From positions 9,734,001-9,798,000 of the forward strand of contig QCXZ01000053.1 in the NCBI GenBank assembly GCA_025024175.1: a DNA stretch of 64,000 nucleotides, in the 5' to 3' direction. Position numbers and translations under genes: made by a program. Shown here piece by piece: positions 12,901 to 27,284 of this stretch (positions are counted from its first letter, which is position 1; every line of letters begins with the position of its first letter). The notes beneath the pieces were generated by a model. That model did no database searches and had not been told where the DNA came from. It saw nothing but the letters and a program-made list of their open reading frames with translations. This stretch comes from Rhyzopertha dominica (taxonomy: Eukaryota; Arthropoda; Insecta; Coleoptera; Bostrichidae).

Positions 12901-15900
12901 CTTCGTTCTCCTTGCACGATCACTCGAAATCTCGACTCTCGGGGTTGATCCAAATTCCAGATCGCTAGGTAGCCACAGCTCTCTTCTAAAGATTGTCTTT
13001 GCTGGTATCTCGTGGTCTCATGGATAGCTGACAGAAACAGAGGAAGGCGCAGAAAGCGGCAGTTCCCGAAATACCCTAGACTTAAAGTTTCTTCCTTGAC
13101 CTGAATGCAGTTCTAATGGCATTCCATATCTGCACATGACGGAAACTCGTCCCATCGTCGAGGCTTCCTGGTTCAGTATTGCATTGGCTTCTGACCACTT
13201 TGAAGTAATCTATCGCAACAAGGATGTACTTATTATTGTCTGCTGTTGTGGGAAATGGTCAGGCGACGTCGATAGCAATTCCTTCAAATAGTGCCTCTAC
13301 ATTAAACTGCTTCGTCTCTCCTTTTATTCTTATCTTGGTAGCAGAGATTGCACACTTAAGACACAATTTCTTTACATTCTCTCGGCAGTACCCAATAGAG
13401 TCATATGCGAACTTTTGACAGCCTTGTTTATTCCCAGGTGGGCACCCGATGCTCCCTTATGTACTTCTAACACCGACGGTACAGTAGGTTGCAGGCAAAG
13501 CACCAAACACAAGAAAGATGTTAAGTACAAACAGGAAAAAACCAGAAGAGATGTGACTTAAATTTTAATATTTAATTTGCTAAAATGTTTATTACACAAC
13601 AAATCAATAGTTTACAACAAATTTGTACTGTTAAATGTAAAAAGCTGCTATTCCATTATCAAAAAAATTTAATTCCTACGCCAGTGTTTTGTGGTATTCT
13701 TTTTTTGTGCTAACGCGGTTGCACTTGGGGCAGTCCTGTTACAATTCGATGATATTGCACCAAGGCTTTGTTTTGCCAGTAAGTTTATCAAAAACAGAGT
13801 ACTGCTATTCGCAGACTCAAACACTCTTGCCTTAGTCTGGTTGGTGGAGCATTTTTACTATACCTAGTAGTACTAGAATTTGAATTGGTCACCGATATAA
13901 ACCTCTAGATACATTGATTCCCACAGCGGTCTAGTCTATATCGACGCTCAGGGGTCAATGATGACCTGCAAGGGGTCCATGTCAACGAAAAACGAAACTG
14001 GGGCGCTATGAGATGTAAATTGAGATCTCCGATAGTGGATTTCATCTAATCAGGTCGAAAATTTTTGCCTCAAATCCTAATATTACCCTGTGATCAATTC
14101 ATTATGATACAAACACAAAAATTACCAATAATAAATAAAAAAATATAGTGAAGAGGGTACATAAACTTAAATTTTTTTCCATTCAGGTTTTGTGACAGAC
14201 ACAAATCAAAGGAGCAAGAAGCAACATCAGACATTATGCACTTGGCAAAGATAATGATTCCAAGAATCATATTAAGACTGATCCAACACCTTAGGGACAC
14301 CAGGTGAGTCTCAATTTTTTGTGAAATTGTATTTAGTTATTTGATGCTTACTGACTATTCGTTAACTAATAGCAATACCAGAGAAACATATTTATAATAA
14401 TAGTAATTAGATTACACTTAAATAAAATAATTTCCTTATGCTTTTTTTACTAAATAATTGATAATCAGTGATAACAATTAGTTATATAAAGAATCCAAAG
14501 AATAGACTGACAAACTTCCAAGAGATGTTGCTTGATCATTTCATGAATATCAAGAGCAGCAACTTGTGTCCAGTCTATTGTATTCAATATTATTCAAACA
14601 CACACACTTAAAATTGCCTTTTATAAAGGCGGATAAGCTCTTGAAAATGACACTTCGTTGGTTGAAATCGGTCAAGCCAAACCTGAAATATTAGCGATTT
14701 TCTATATTAATATTTACGTTCTCCCCACTCCTTTATTTGACATTTAACAAAAAAATATTCTAAACAAAAATGGTAGATTTCAGTCCAAACAATCTTAAAA
14801 TGTTTAATACCGCAGACATTTATTATGCTAAAAATGATATAAACATTAACTTTGTAATTTGGATAAAGTCACTAGATAGATAAAGTACTGCAATTCATTG
14901 TCCTTATTTTTGCACTAAAATGGCGGATGAAACCAAAACCATAGAAACCAAATAGGTTTAATCCCGTATCCTCCATAAACATTTAAATTTACCGCTGCTA
15001 TTTTGCACTAAAATGGCGGACAATTGCGGTAATTTATCTATCTAGCGACTTTAAATTTGGAGGTGTCACAGCGCCTTTTAGTGGTCACTTTACCAACTCG
15101 AAAATATTTTCCAGCAATTAAGATTGTCTGGACTAAAATCTACCATTTTTGTTTAGAACATTTTATTTTGAAATTTCAAGTAAAAGAGAGGGGGCAGATG
15201 AATATTAATATAGAAAACCTCTAATATTTTGGGTTTGGCTTGATCGATTTACCAACGAGGTGTCATTTTCAAAAGCTTATGTGCCTTTATAAAAAGCAAT
15301 TTCAAGTGTCAGAACATAGTTTGTGTATTGAGCGCAAGAGGGCGTTTTCTGAACTTAAATATATATTTTTCTCGAATTTTTTAAATGGTGCTGTTTTCAC
15401 CATTTTAGTTTTCACAATTTTCAATTGTTCATTTAATAAAGTAAACAGCCTTATAACATTACATTTGAAAATTTCGAGAAAAATTGATATTTAGGTAGTA
15501 ACTTCCAAAAAAGCCGTCGCGGTCAACTCACAAACTATGATCTGACACTTAAAATTGCTTTTTATAAAGGCACATAAGCTCTTGAAAATGACACCTCGTT
15601 GCTTAAAATTGGTCAAGCCAAACTTGAAATATAAGCGATTTTCTATATTAGTATTCACCCGCCCCCCACTCCTTTATTTGACATTTAACAAAAAAATGTT
15701 CTACACAAAAATGGTAGATTTTAGTCCAAACAATCTTAAAATGTTTAATACCGCAGACATTTATTAGGCTAAAAATGACACAAACATTAATTTTGTAATT
15801 TGGAGGTACCACAGCGCTCTCTAGCGGTCACTTTACAAACTCAAAAATATTTTCCAGCAATTTCTCTTGGCCACTTTACTTAAGAAATTTTTAACTTTAA

Positions 15901-18900
15901 CCTCAAAGCTCGGGGGCTACTGGTTTATGAGATATGACTGGCTACCTCTCTTATTTGCTCACCCTGTACATTCAACAGCAGAGCATTTCCTGTAATTTTT
16001 TATTATGTTTTGAAATATATACTACTTTTATATTTTATTTAGTTGAATGGTTTTCAGCAAGTGCACTAAATTACATAACTCATTGTGACTTTTACACGAA
16101 TATAATTTTACTTTTTTAAATTTGTTATTTTTTATTGTCAGCAATAGCAATTCACCTGAAGCTAACAAAACTGCAATCGAAGATGCAGATGGTTTCATAA
16201 CGATGCTTTTAGAGTTTAGAGACATGGGTGTGTTAATGAGAAAAATAGTGACAGCGGCCCTAACAAATTCAAAGGTAAATATGCAAATTATTGTCATTAC
16301 AAAATTAAATAATAATTATTATTTTAAAAATGTAGTAATCTTCTTATAAAAACCACATTGGCTTTTTTCAGATATACACAGCTTTTACTAAAACGGGAAA
16401 TCCAGAAAGCACAGAATATATATTTGAATCCAGGAGAATATATGAAGATGCTCTGAAATCTCTTTCTGACCCTTTTGCAATGGATGAGTACAATAATTGC
16501 CCTGCGCTACAGGAACATTTAGAGCACAAAACCTTCTTGGAGGAATTAGTGTTTTGGATCGTTAAGTATAAATTTCCGCAAAAACTTACATCCTTCGTTT
16601 TCGATATGCCACTTGATCAGGATTATGAGGTAAGAATCTGTGGTTAATTATTTACTTAATTATTGGTAGCAATATACAGTGTGGTGACAAAGCTTGAAAC
16701 ATCATGCATAATTTCATTTTTTAATGTAAAAAAAACGGTAGAACTTGTCAATTTTATTTTTTAATAGCCGATTTATGACGTAAAAATTTCATTTATGACG
16801 TCATCTATCGTCGAATGTTGACATCATCATGGGTCTTTTTAAATAACAACCCCAATTCTTTTAACTGTTTTTTAACAGCACTCCTTATTACTTACATGAT
16901 CATGTAAAAAATTGCACTTTACATAAAAAAGTTTTTCGAAAGAAACAACATTTAGGGGAGAGTTGGGTAAAACGGGATACTTAGTGTTCTACATCTCATA
17001 ACTTTTTTAATAACGGATTTCAAAGAACACTTTTTTGGCCTTAGGTTTAATGATATATGGACTTTTGATGGCCACCGTAACTTACAGTAAAAACATAAGC
17101 GAAAAGAAAACAAAAAACGTGTTTAATAAAAGTGCAAAGTATCCCGTTTTAGCCACGTAGTCGGACAAAACGGGACACGTGGTTTTAGGGTTTTCTGTGG
17201 TTTCCTCTTCAACAAAAGACAGTATGACTTGATAGCAAAGACTCAAAATATGTTATTATAAATACAAAATGAGACGAAATATGTTATTTGTATACAAAGC
17301 AAAAGTAGCTAATAATAAAATATTACTGGCAAAAGTCACAGACAAAAATTTCGTCTTCGTCTTTTCTGACTTAGAATTGGAATACAATTCAGTGCAAATT
17401 ATGCATGCCACTTCTTCATTTCCATCCTCTTCAGAACTGCTACTGTCTTTTGTCTTCTTTGCTTTCTTGTAACAGTTAGCTGTCTTGTTATTCAACTTTA
17501 TTTCTTATTTAGCTGGGCAGTAGGGGACACCCCCGTTTTACCCAACTACCCAGTGTCTTGTTTTACACAACTGTTGATAGCCAACCATGTGACCGTATTT
17601 ATTAAAAATAAACAAAACAAATTCTTCAAACCTGTTGTGCATAGCTGTAGTAAACAAACACTGTATCCTAAAAATGTATTCACCTTTTATCAGATTTGTC
17701 CATAAACTAAAATGTCGTCTTTGAAAAGCAAGCCCAACAATTTGCTTGGATCTAACGTTTTGATAGTTATATTTGTTACGCCATCTGTGGTCAAACTAAC
17801 ATAACTAAAATACTTGCATGACATAAGGAGGCACCTAAAGTTGTAGTTACACTTTTACCAGATTGATGGCACTACTTGTTATAAAATAAAACACGGTATC
17901 CTGTTTTACCGGACCATCCTGTTTTATCCAACTCTTCCCTACACTAGAATAAGAACAACTTTAACGTGGAAACTTAATGGAAGCAAAAAACACAAAATTT
18001 AGCAAAATGTTCAAATTGTTCTACACCAACCATACTCAGCACTGAGAAACACAATTATTGCAAATACTTTTTACACTACCCTAAAAAATGTCTCTTCGAA
18101 CAGTCAACTCTCTTCCATTACACAATCCATAAATGAAGTCAGCTTCTTAAAACCATTCATGATAATCAAAGTATAATGTATAATAGTCACTATCACGATA
18201 CAGAAATACTTTAAAGAATAAACAAATCTCCAAAGAAACTCGTTTTCAAAGTGACAAATAACGAAGTAAACAAGCTGTTGTTTCATAACGCCTTATTACT
18301 ATGGCTACTTGGTTATTACATTATTTGTGCTTCTTTCGTGGTAGTATAAGTCTTTGTTCTCATTTGCTAAGGAAGAGGTACCCGGTACACAGAAAAGAGT
18401 AGCATTTTTGTTTATTTTGAATGGTTCTTTAAGACAGTTAGGTCAGATTATAGAAAATTTGTCTGTATAAAAAGTTATGGCAAAAACAAGAAAAAGTTTT
18501 TTAGGTTAACTGATAGTGATGTCTAAGCTACAATTTTGGAATTGAAGTCACTTATGTACCCTACAAGCACATCATTACATACCAAGTATAATCAAAATAT
18601 TCAAAATAGTTTTTCCAAAAAATAGAAAAAGATGTTGGCTTTATCATCCATTGACACCCTGTATCTAGTAAACCAAGCATTTATAGGGTTAAATTGTTGA
18701 ACGCTAATTTCGGGACAGCTTGTATATGGACTGAAATGCGTGAATATTTCTTAGGCAAACGTTTATTTTATTTTTGTTCTTATTCCACGTTCGAAAAAAA
18801 TGAAAGACATTTACTTTTAAACTAAAAAGACAGAACTGAGAGGGTTTTACTTATATAATTAATTTTATAGTTAATGAGACGATCAGATATAACTGCAGTT

Positions 18901-21900
18901 GTATGGTGCATTTTAGGCCCGAAGTATGTAAGCCACTAAAATCCATAGAGAATGTAAAAATATAATAGATGTAAAAATAGGGTGTTNTATTTCAAATTAT
19001 AAAAAAAAACAGATTTGTTATAAATTGGAAGTCCTCCATTTTTGTAAATATTTATATGTCGTAGTACTTAAACCTCAAAATATTTTTTTCAATATTTAAC
19101 TCTTACCTTGTAAGTATATTAAACAATTTTGAGATTCATTATATAATACCAAATTTCATTTGTTGAAACTGTCAGATTGGAAGTTCATTGTAATATGTAT
19201 TTGTTTTTGCGCAGGACGCCTTAGCAAGAGCGTTTGTAATACACTACAGAAGGATATCAATGATGTTAGAAAGATCAGCTGATCCTGACACTCTATGTCA
19301 TCGTGTGGATGAAGTCACTAGCAAGTGGTTTTCTAATGAAAGCCTATCTCTTAGAATGATCGAACAACTTAGGCTCTTACATGTTGTAGTAGTCAGTTTG
19401 AAATGTATGGTGGGCAAGAGTATGATACCAAATACTTTACATGGTAAGTACTTCTGTTATAGATATTTATCAAAATAAGAAAGGAATGTGTGGATTAGTT
19501 CTGTAAATATAAAAATCTTTATGGCAAAATGCATTTGGCAAAGAGGAAAAATAAATCCTTAGTTATATGCATCTTTCATAGATTTTTCCGAAAGTATATG
19601 GATTTATATCTGAAGGTTTATGGTACAACAATACCTTAATAAACTACACTATTTATATAGTGATATGAATCAAGAGTAATTAGCAAGCAGGTAATTCTAC
19701 TTAAACATTGCGTACCAGGAATGAAGAACTGTGCAGATAAAATACACACAAAACTATTAGTAAATATTTGTAACCATTTGCTCTCAATACTGATCTGAGC
19801 TTTCTACATACGCTGTGTGATAGTTTTCCTTCTGGTGTTTTGGTGACTAGCACATCTAGAAAAGGTTTCAAATTCTTCTTTTCCATTTCCATCGTAAACT
19901 GGATGTTAGGATGTAAACCATTGAGATGGTCCAGAAATCCTGGCAGAGCGTCCTTTTCGTGGTGCCACTGCGTCGAATCACTCACAGACTGTCACTGTCA
20001 CGGTTAGTGAACACGATACCGATAAATATTATATATTTATAAGGCCAACTGTGCAAGCCTTAAAATTCTATTAGAAGATGACTTGTTTCTGATTAATATA
20101 ATTTGGAGATGAAGCATATTTTCTATAAGGAAATGAGGTTTATAACAAACAAAACAGTCACTACTGGGCTGAAGAATATCTTCATAAAACGAGTCATCAT
20201 TTTCAGGATCATTGGCAATTTAACGTTTATTGTGCAATTCAAAATGATAATATCCTGAAAATTTGAACAGCTGTGGTAGATAGCAATTTTAAATGTTTTG
20301 AAGAAGCTATTGACAATTAAAAAAAAATGACGGGTCACCTCCTGATAATGCAGAAATTAAAAAAAAAATTGATAATAAATGCATGGTAAAATTCGTCGAT
20401 TCAACTCCACCGGATTTTTTTCTTTTGGGATTATATATAGAAAAGAGTTTATTATCAAATTGTGAACTAGTCCATCTATGTAGAAATTCATTTTTGATAG
20501 AAGTTAAAAATGAAAACAATTTAGACTTGAAAGGTATTTTATGGTAGGTAGTTGCAGGAAATCACCAACTTAATATTGAACAAATTATAAAAATGGGCGA
20601 GTTAAAATTTTGAATTTCATTTGAAACTGTAACAATTTTGGTCATTTGTGATTTTGTAAATCTCTAAGGTTCCTAAATAGTTTGATTGTGATGATTTGTT
20701 AGAAAACTTTAACATTATCAAAAGTGGTAATGTGCTTATTAAATAATAAATTGTTGATCAAGGCGAAATTTGTCATAACTGTATCAGTTTTCTTATATTT
20801 TTAAAGTTTTTGAAGTGTTCCTTCATCAAAATAATTGTCAGGGTTTCCATGCCACACTATCAATCCAGATTTAGCTGATTTTAGCATGAATGGACACAAA
20901 TTTTGAGAAAACTGCTTACAACTTTTAAATAGCTGACAAGAGGTATAATAAAACTAATATTTCATGTATACAAAATTAAATTTTGCATCACTACAATCAT
21001 ATAGTTCTGTTTGAAATAAGGAAGATATTTGAGTTCAAAGTTGGCTAATTATAACAAGCTATTATGACCATCCTGTAGATATTTAAAATATTAGAAAGGT
21101 ACTTATAAATTGACATTAATAGATCTTTACGAAAGCCAAATATTATTTGTCACTTATTTCTACTGAATTTGAAATTACTTAAACGATCTATATTGATCGA
21201 ATGCAGATGTTATTTTTCACAAAAAATGCAGGGTGTTTTACTTAAAATGAGGGAGTTAAGCTACTTCTGATATAACACGAAATTGTAACAGTTCGAAAAC
21301 ATTTTAGTTCGAATGCCATTGCGTGCATTAGTTAGTGTGCCAACTTTAAAAACCTTTCATTCCTTATTTCATCAGATACGTTGAACTAAAGGTTTTCGTT
21401 AAACACCCTGTATTTTATAGTCTTACAAAAATATTGTTGATTTCACATTCATTACTTTTAAATTTTGGTAACCGTTTTAAGGCAATTGAAAGTTTTGACA
21501 CAAAATAAAAGTATTGAAACAGGCAGCTCTTTTTTACACATCAAGGTATTGCCTTTTCTGGCCTTAATAGGAACAAACTAGAAAATTCAGTACAATTTGC
21601 CTAACATATTAGGTGTATGCACTAAGCTTTAATTGTTTTAATAAGTGTGGATATCCACAAAAAGTAAATTAACACCATCATCAAAATTACAATGTTTTGT
21701 GTAAATTCTTGGTATTTTGTTTCCATTTGCCCTATTTAAAAACGTGCAGCTGACTTTTCATATTTTCCAGATCAGGCTAAAAATTCTCACTATGTCGTTG
21801 ACTGTGAGCAAACCATAATGAAGAATTACTACTATTGTCCAATTCAAAAGAATCTTTTGGACCTGCTTCACCACCGTTCTGTTACCCTGAAATTTATGGG

Positions 21901-24900
21901 TGATGCTCCTCTTGTCGAGATGTGGTTCAGATTTTTGTCCATGTTCCAGGTAAGAAAACATNAGTAAAAAACTAGCTACTAATTTGGTTTCTCNTTAGTC
22001 GTATATAAACTNGATTATTTTAATGAAATATGCCCAGGTTTTTTTCATTTAACTTAATTAATGGTTCTTATTACTTCTATTTGTAGATGCGATGCCTTAT
22101 TAATATCTGAAAAATATTCGATACTCTTTAATAATATTTAGCGACATTAATCTTTTTTCCGTCATTACCACAGAGCCTTAGGTAATACACTCTGTCCAAC
22201 CATCTAACAGGTAAACACTTTGTTAATAAAACTCGAAATCCTACTTTTGTACCGGGACTCACTGAGTGCTTGGAGTGCATTACAAAATACAACAAACTCT
22301 AGCCACTACAAATGCCTTCAATAACAGAGATAGAAATATAAAAAATTATACAACAGTATTGCAATTCATACGCCCAATGAGTTAGACAAAAACAACAAAT
22401 TTGAGCACCTAAATGGCGAGTTGGACCAAAAATTTTAATGTTGAGTAGGTAATTGTTTTGTGCATCTGAGTCTTATATCTGACATTTCTCTAATCTTTAA
22501 GGTTAGGCTTAATGGTATCGTTACGCCTCCCTAATAAATGTTTACATTACCCACCACTGCTTGTTTTAATAATACTGTGACTTTGATCTTTGTTACTTAC
22601 CGAGTGATTATTGGTTTTGCAGGCTAATTATTCCTGGCAATCTTCTTTTATACAGTTGTATTATTTAGGGTGATTCAAAAATGCTTTTTACACATGAAAT
22701 TGATTTATTATCAGGTATTTCATTCTTATTAACCCTGCGATTCTATTTTGTGTAGTGAAACGGTGACATGGACCATACTGCGCTGAAATATTCACTCAAA
22801 CATAAGTACGAAAGCTTTTTTCAACCTCCGATGGGTTATAAAAGTAAGACCCATTTCACTAGATATTATAAAACAAAGTCCTCCGCCTTTCTCCAATAGA
22901 TAGGGTGATTAATGAGGAAGGTTGAGGTATATAATTTATTAAGGTTTTTGTGTAAATTGGTCGAAATATAGATAGATAGATAGATAGATAGATTGCTTTA
23001 TTTACGGATCACCATTTTACAAAGCTGGAATCAAAATATAATGGCTTCAACACAAACAATAAATAACAAATAAACCCAAATATAAACAACAAGCTAATAA
23101 TATACAACAATCAAAATAATAGTGGCATTTATAATATCACAAGAGGCACATAAATATTGAGCAAAAAAGATAGTAAAAGAGATCAGGTAATTAGACAGTT
23201 ATACACTATAGTTCAGTTTAGATTAGTTTGTCTCACCCATTGAGTGCCTTTGTACAAAGGTGTAACATTTAAATAATAGTTTTATACACATTCGATAAGC
23301 AACAGATATACCCTAATATATATACATAACTGGCAAATAGCATCAAATAACAATAATATAAATGGTGTGTGGTATCTGTAAAAACATATAGGAACATTGA
23401 ACATAATTACTGAGCAGGAAAAAATATAAGATCGGGTAAATAGACAGTCTAATTAATTGTTTGCAACATAAGAGTGCGCAGTCTACTCCTAATTGTGGAC
23501 AGCGAGTGAGAGAAAGGGTCCAAAGAAATCAAGTCCCCACAAAGGTAAGCATTGAAAACCCGGGGTAATCTCTGCAATGGCGCATAGAATTGGTAGTTAG
23601 TACTACAATGTCTGATATGAAACATTTGACTCGACCGTGTTCGGTTGTATGTTGAAAACTAAAGCTTACCCAGCAAATAAGGGCAGTCAACATATCCCAA
23701 TATCAATCTGCAGAGAAAACAAATGTCAGCAATAACTCTACGGCTCTGGAGTGTCTGAAGCCCTACAAGACCCATCACAGATACACCCTCGATTCTCTCA
23801 CCCAACCGGAAGGCACAGTAACGCAAAAATTTTTTCGATATACCTTCAATGAGCTTAATGTCACAGAAATAATGGGGTGACCATATCACACATACTCAAG
23901 TCCTGAACGAACTAGAGAACAAAAAGGAGACTTTAGACAGGGCAATGAGAAACCCGAAGAATTCCTGATAACAAAACCCAGATTCCTGTACGCTTATAAC
24001 AAATTTTTTGAATGTGACTCCTAAAGTTAAGTTTGGTATCGAAATAGACTCCTAAATCCTTGACACAATCTGTTCTTTTGAGTGATACATCGTTGATGCG
24101 ATAATTAAATAGTATGTTGTTTTGTTTTCTAGAGAACGTAATAGCAATACATTTATCCAAATTTAGATGTAAACCATTCTTTATAGCCCACCCTGCAAAA
24201 CTGTTCAGGTCGTACTGCAATTTGTAGCAGTCATCAATAGATGTCATCCGCAAAGAGTAGGAATTGACTGTATTTTATTAACTCATGTAAATCATTTATA
24301 AAAATGTTAAATAATATCGGACCACAGTGTGAGCCCTGTGGTACACCAGAGGGAACCTCTATAGCATCAGACACAAACTGGTCCATTTTAACAATCTGAG
24401 TTCTGCCTCTAAGAAAACTATCAAACCATGTTACAACCCCATCACCAAAACCTATGGCATCAAGCTTCGATAATAACAGAGTATGGCTTACTTTATTGAA
24501 TGCTTTGGAGAAGTCTGTATAAATAGTGTCTGTCTGGAGTCCCTCACTAATAGCTGCAAGCAAAGAGTTCTGAAAGACCAATAGATTGGTAGTTGAAGAG
24601 CGCCCCCGAATGAACCTGTGCTGCTCCGAACCAATAATACTCCTCACAGCCCAAGCAATCTGAACTGATATTAGTTTATCTAACAATTTTGGTATTTCTG
24701 ATTGGATGCATGTACCACGGTAATTCGATGTATTTTCAACATCACCAGACTTGTGTATGGGGACAAGGTAACTGGTTTTCCAAACATCAGGAAAGATGCA
24801 CTGGTTCAACGAAAGCTGGAAGAGCATATACAACGGACCAGCCAAGGTATACAAGCAGTTCTTTATAATAATAATTGTTGTTGGAATTGTTGGAAGTGTC

Positions 24901-27219
24901 GGAAAAAATAAAGCCGTCTGGGAATTTTCATTGAAAACACTGCCTAATTAGTCACAGGAAAAGAAGACAAATGATAGATAACAATAAATGGAAAACAAAT
25001 AGAACAGGTTAAAGGTTTTAAGTACCTAGTAGTTACAATAAAAAGCAATAGAAGAATGGATAAAGAAATAAATAAAAGAATCATCAATGCAATAAAGGTG
25101 TACCACTCACTAAACAGGACGTTAATAAATAAAGGAGAATAAGCGAGAATACAAAAAGGACGGTAAACAAGACTATTTATAGACCAGTATTAATAATTCA
25201 AGATAGTAGCGGTCGTAGTTGATATTTACTTTTTATTTTTTGGGGCTATTCGACCTTTTTTATTCAATTAGAACACTCTTTTATCCAAAGTCAAGCTTTC
25301 GATCTTTAATTTAGAGACAGAATAAGAAACGATAAAATCAGAGAAGAACTTGAAGTAGAGCATACAACAGAGTTACAACAAAATAAACCAAAGTGGTGAG
25401 AATTAATGAAGAAAGAGCAAAACCAGTATTGGAGGTAAAAGTGCAAGGAAGAAAAAGGAGACAAAAACCACGGAAGACATGAAACAACAGGTGTTGAAAA
25501 AGAGAAACCTCACCTGGGAGCCTGGGACAAAGCCAGAAAGGTATAGCACAGGGCAGTACCAAGTGGGTGCACCAAACAGAGTAAATGAGAGACACTGCAT
25601 ATCCTTACCAATAGGTAAAAAGGCAAATTATTATATGTGTTATAAGTTCAAAACATATTTTGTAATAGGTAATTGTTCTTAATATTGTTTTCCAGATTTT
25701 ACGTATTGTTCTATTTATTTACATTTTCAGTACTTTATGGGATAATCTATTTTATTATTACGTTTTCAAAGCAAATTTGTTGTGTTATTATGTAGATATT
25801 AAAAATAAAAGATTAAATAAAAAAGCAATAACTATAAAATTTAATTACTTTACAATTAGACTAATTTTGAAACACACAAAATGGAATATACTCGTATAGT
25901 ACTTACCCAAGTACAAGCAATATCAATTATATAAACAAGCACAGACCTTAAATAGCACATCAGATTACCTTTAATTATTATTTTGGAATCATTATTTGCA
26001 AGTGTTCAAAATTATTTAGAGATATTTGGAAATATTTTACAATCATCGATACCTATAAATGGAATTGTGGTATACAAAATTATAAGCATCGGTAATAAAA
26101 TATTTTTTTTGTGTAAAAGAATCTTATCTTTATAACCCGTCGGAGCTTGAAAAAACAGCCCTCGTATAAGTTTTTCTAATAGAAGACATCCTCGAAACCC
26201 ATTTCAAGTATAGTTCAATGCATTACGAATTGAAAGATTTGCATAAAAACTTCTTATCCAATAAAACCAACCATTAGCATCAATCCAATAAAATTAACAG
26301 TAAATTATTACAAATAGTAAAACTCTGGGTACGATTAAAAAAATTGGAGCACTTACATGGACAGATAAAGTTCTTGATTGAGACAAAGAATCATGCTACT
26401 CTAAAGTCTAAACTGTTTTTTTACGTCGTAATCTAGTTTATCACCCCTGAGTTATACAGAAATTTGTCGTTAAAGTATATCCACAATGTTTCCTCCAACT
26501 GTTTATTACAGGGGATGGACGTAACCCACAGACGAAAGAAGCAGCAGACTGAGATCAAACGAGATGAACATGCAGTTGCCTATAATTCTGAACTGGAAAT
26601 GTGCGCTTACCCCATGTTAGAATTAGTGGCACATTTGTCGGATGCCAGTACTGCACATTTGACAAGACGTTTTTTGAGCGCATGCCTGAATGCTTTGATC
26701 AAGTGGTTTAATGCAATTAACTTCACTAGCCCTGATGTGGTAAGTTTAAAATTGAAAAATTGTCAAAAAAGCATGTCTGAGTAATTGCTAAAGAACGCTA
26801 TGTAGCAATTTCTAAAATATTTTTGTTATTTTTTCAGAGTGACAGTTTACAGGTTTCGTTTCATCTGCCACTCCATCGTCATTTTGCCGTTTTCCTGAGT
26901 AATGCCGTTGCAAAGCAGAACATCACAGTAGATGAAGTCCTTCCATCACATATCGTCCCACTGTTGATGATGCATCCCTTAAGAATACAAGTAAGTCGCA
27001 CTCTTACCTTGAAGGCATTTTTTAAGAACTTTAATTTGTGTGACTTTTTCAAATTTCGTGAGTGAAATAAGATAAAAGCAATTGCTGTTCAAAACATCGT
27101 TTGGTTGTAGATAATGATGATTACAGCAAGCGAAATAATTCGAAAACTGTAGTTTACTGATCACAAGCTTAATTTCTTTTTCAAACAAGTTATTAAATAT
27201 TGTTTTTAGAACTGTACGT

Positions 27220-27284
<65 letters not shown>

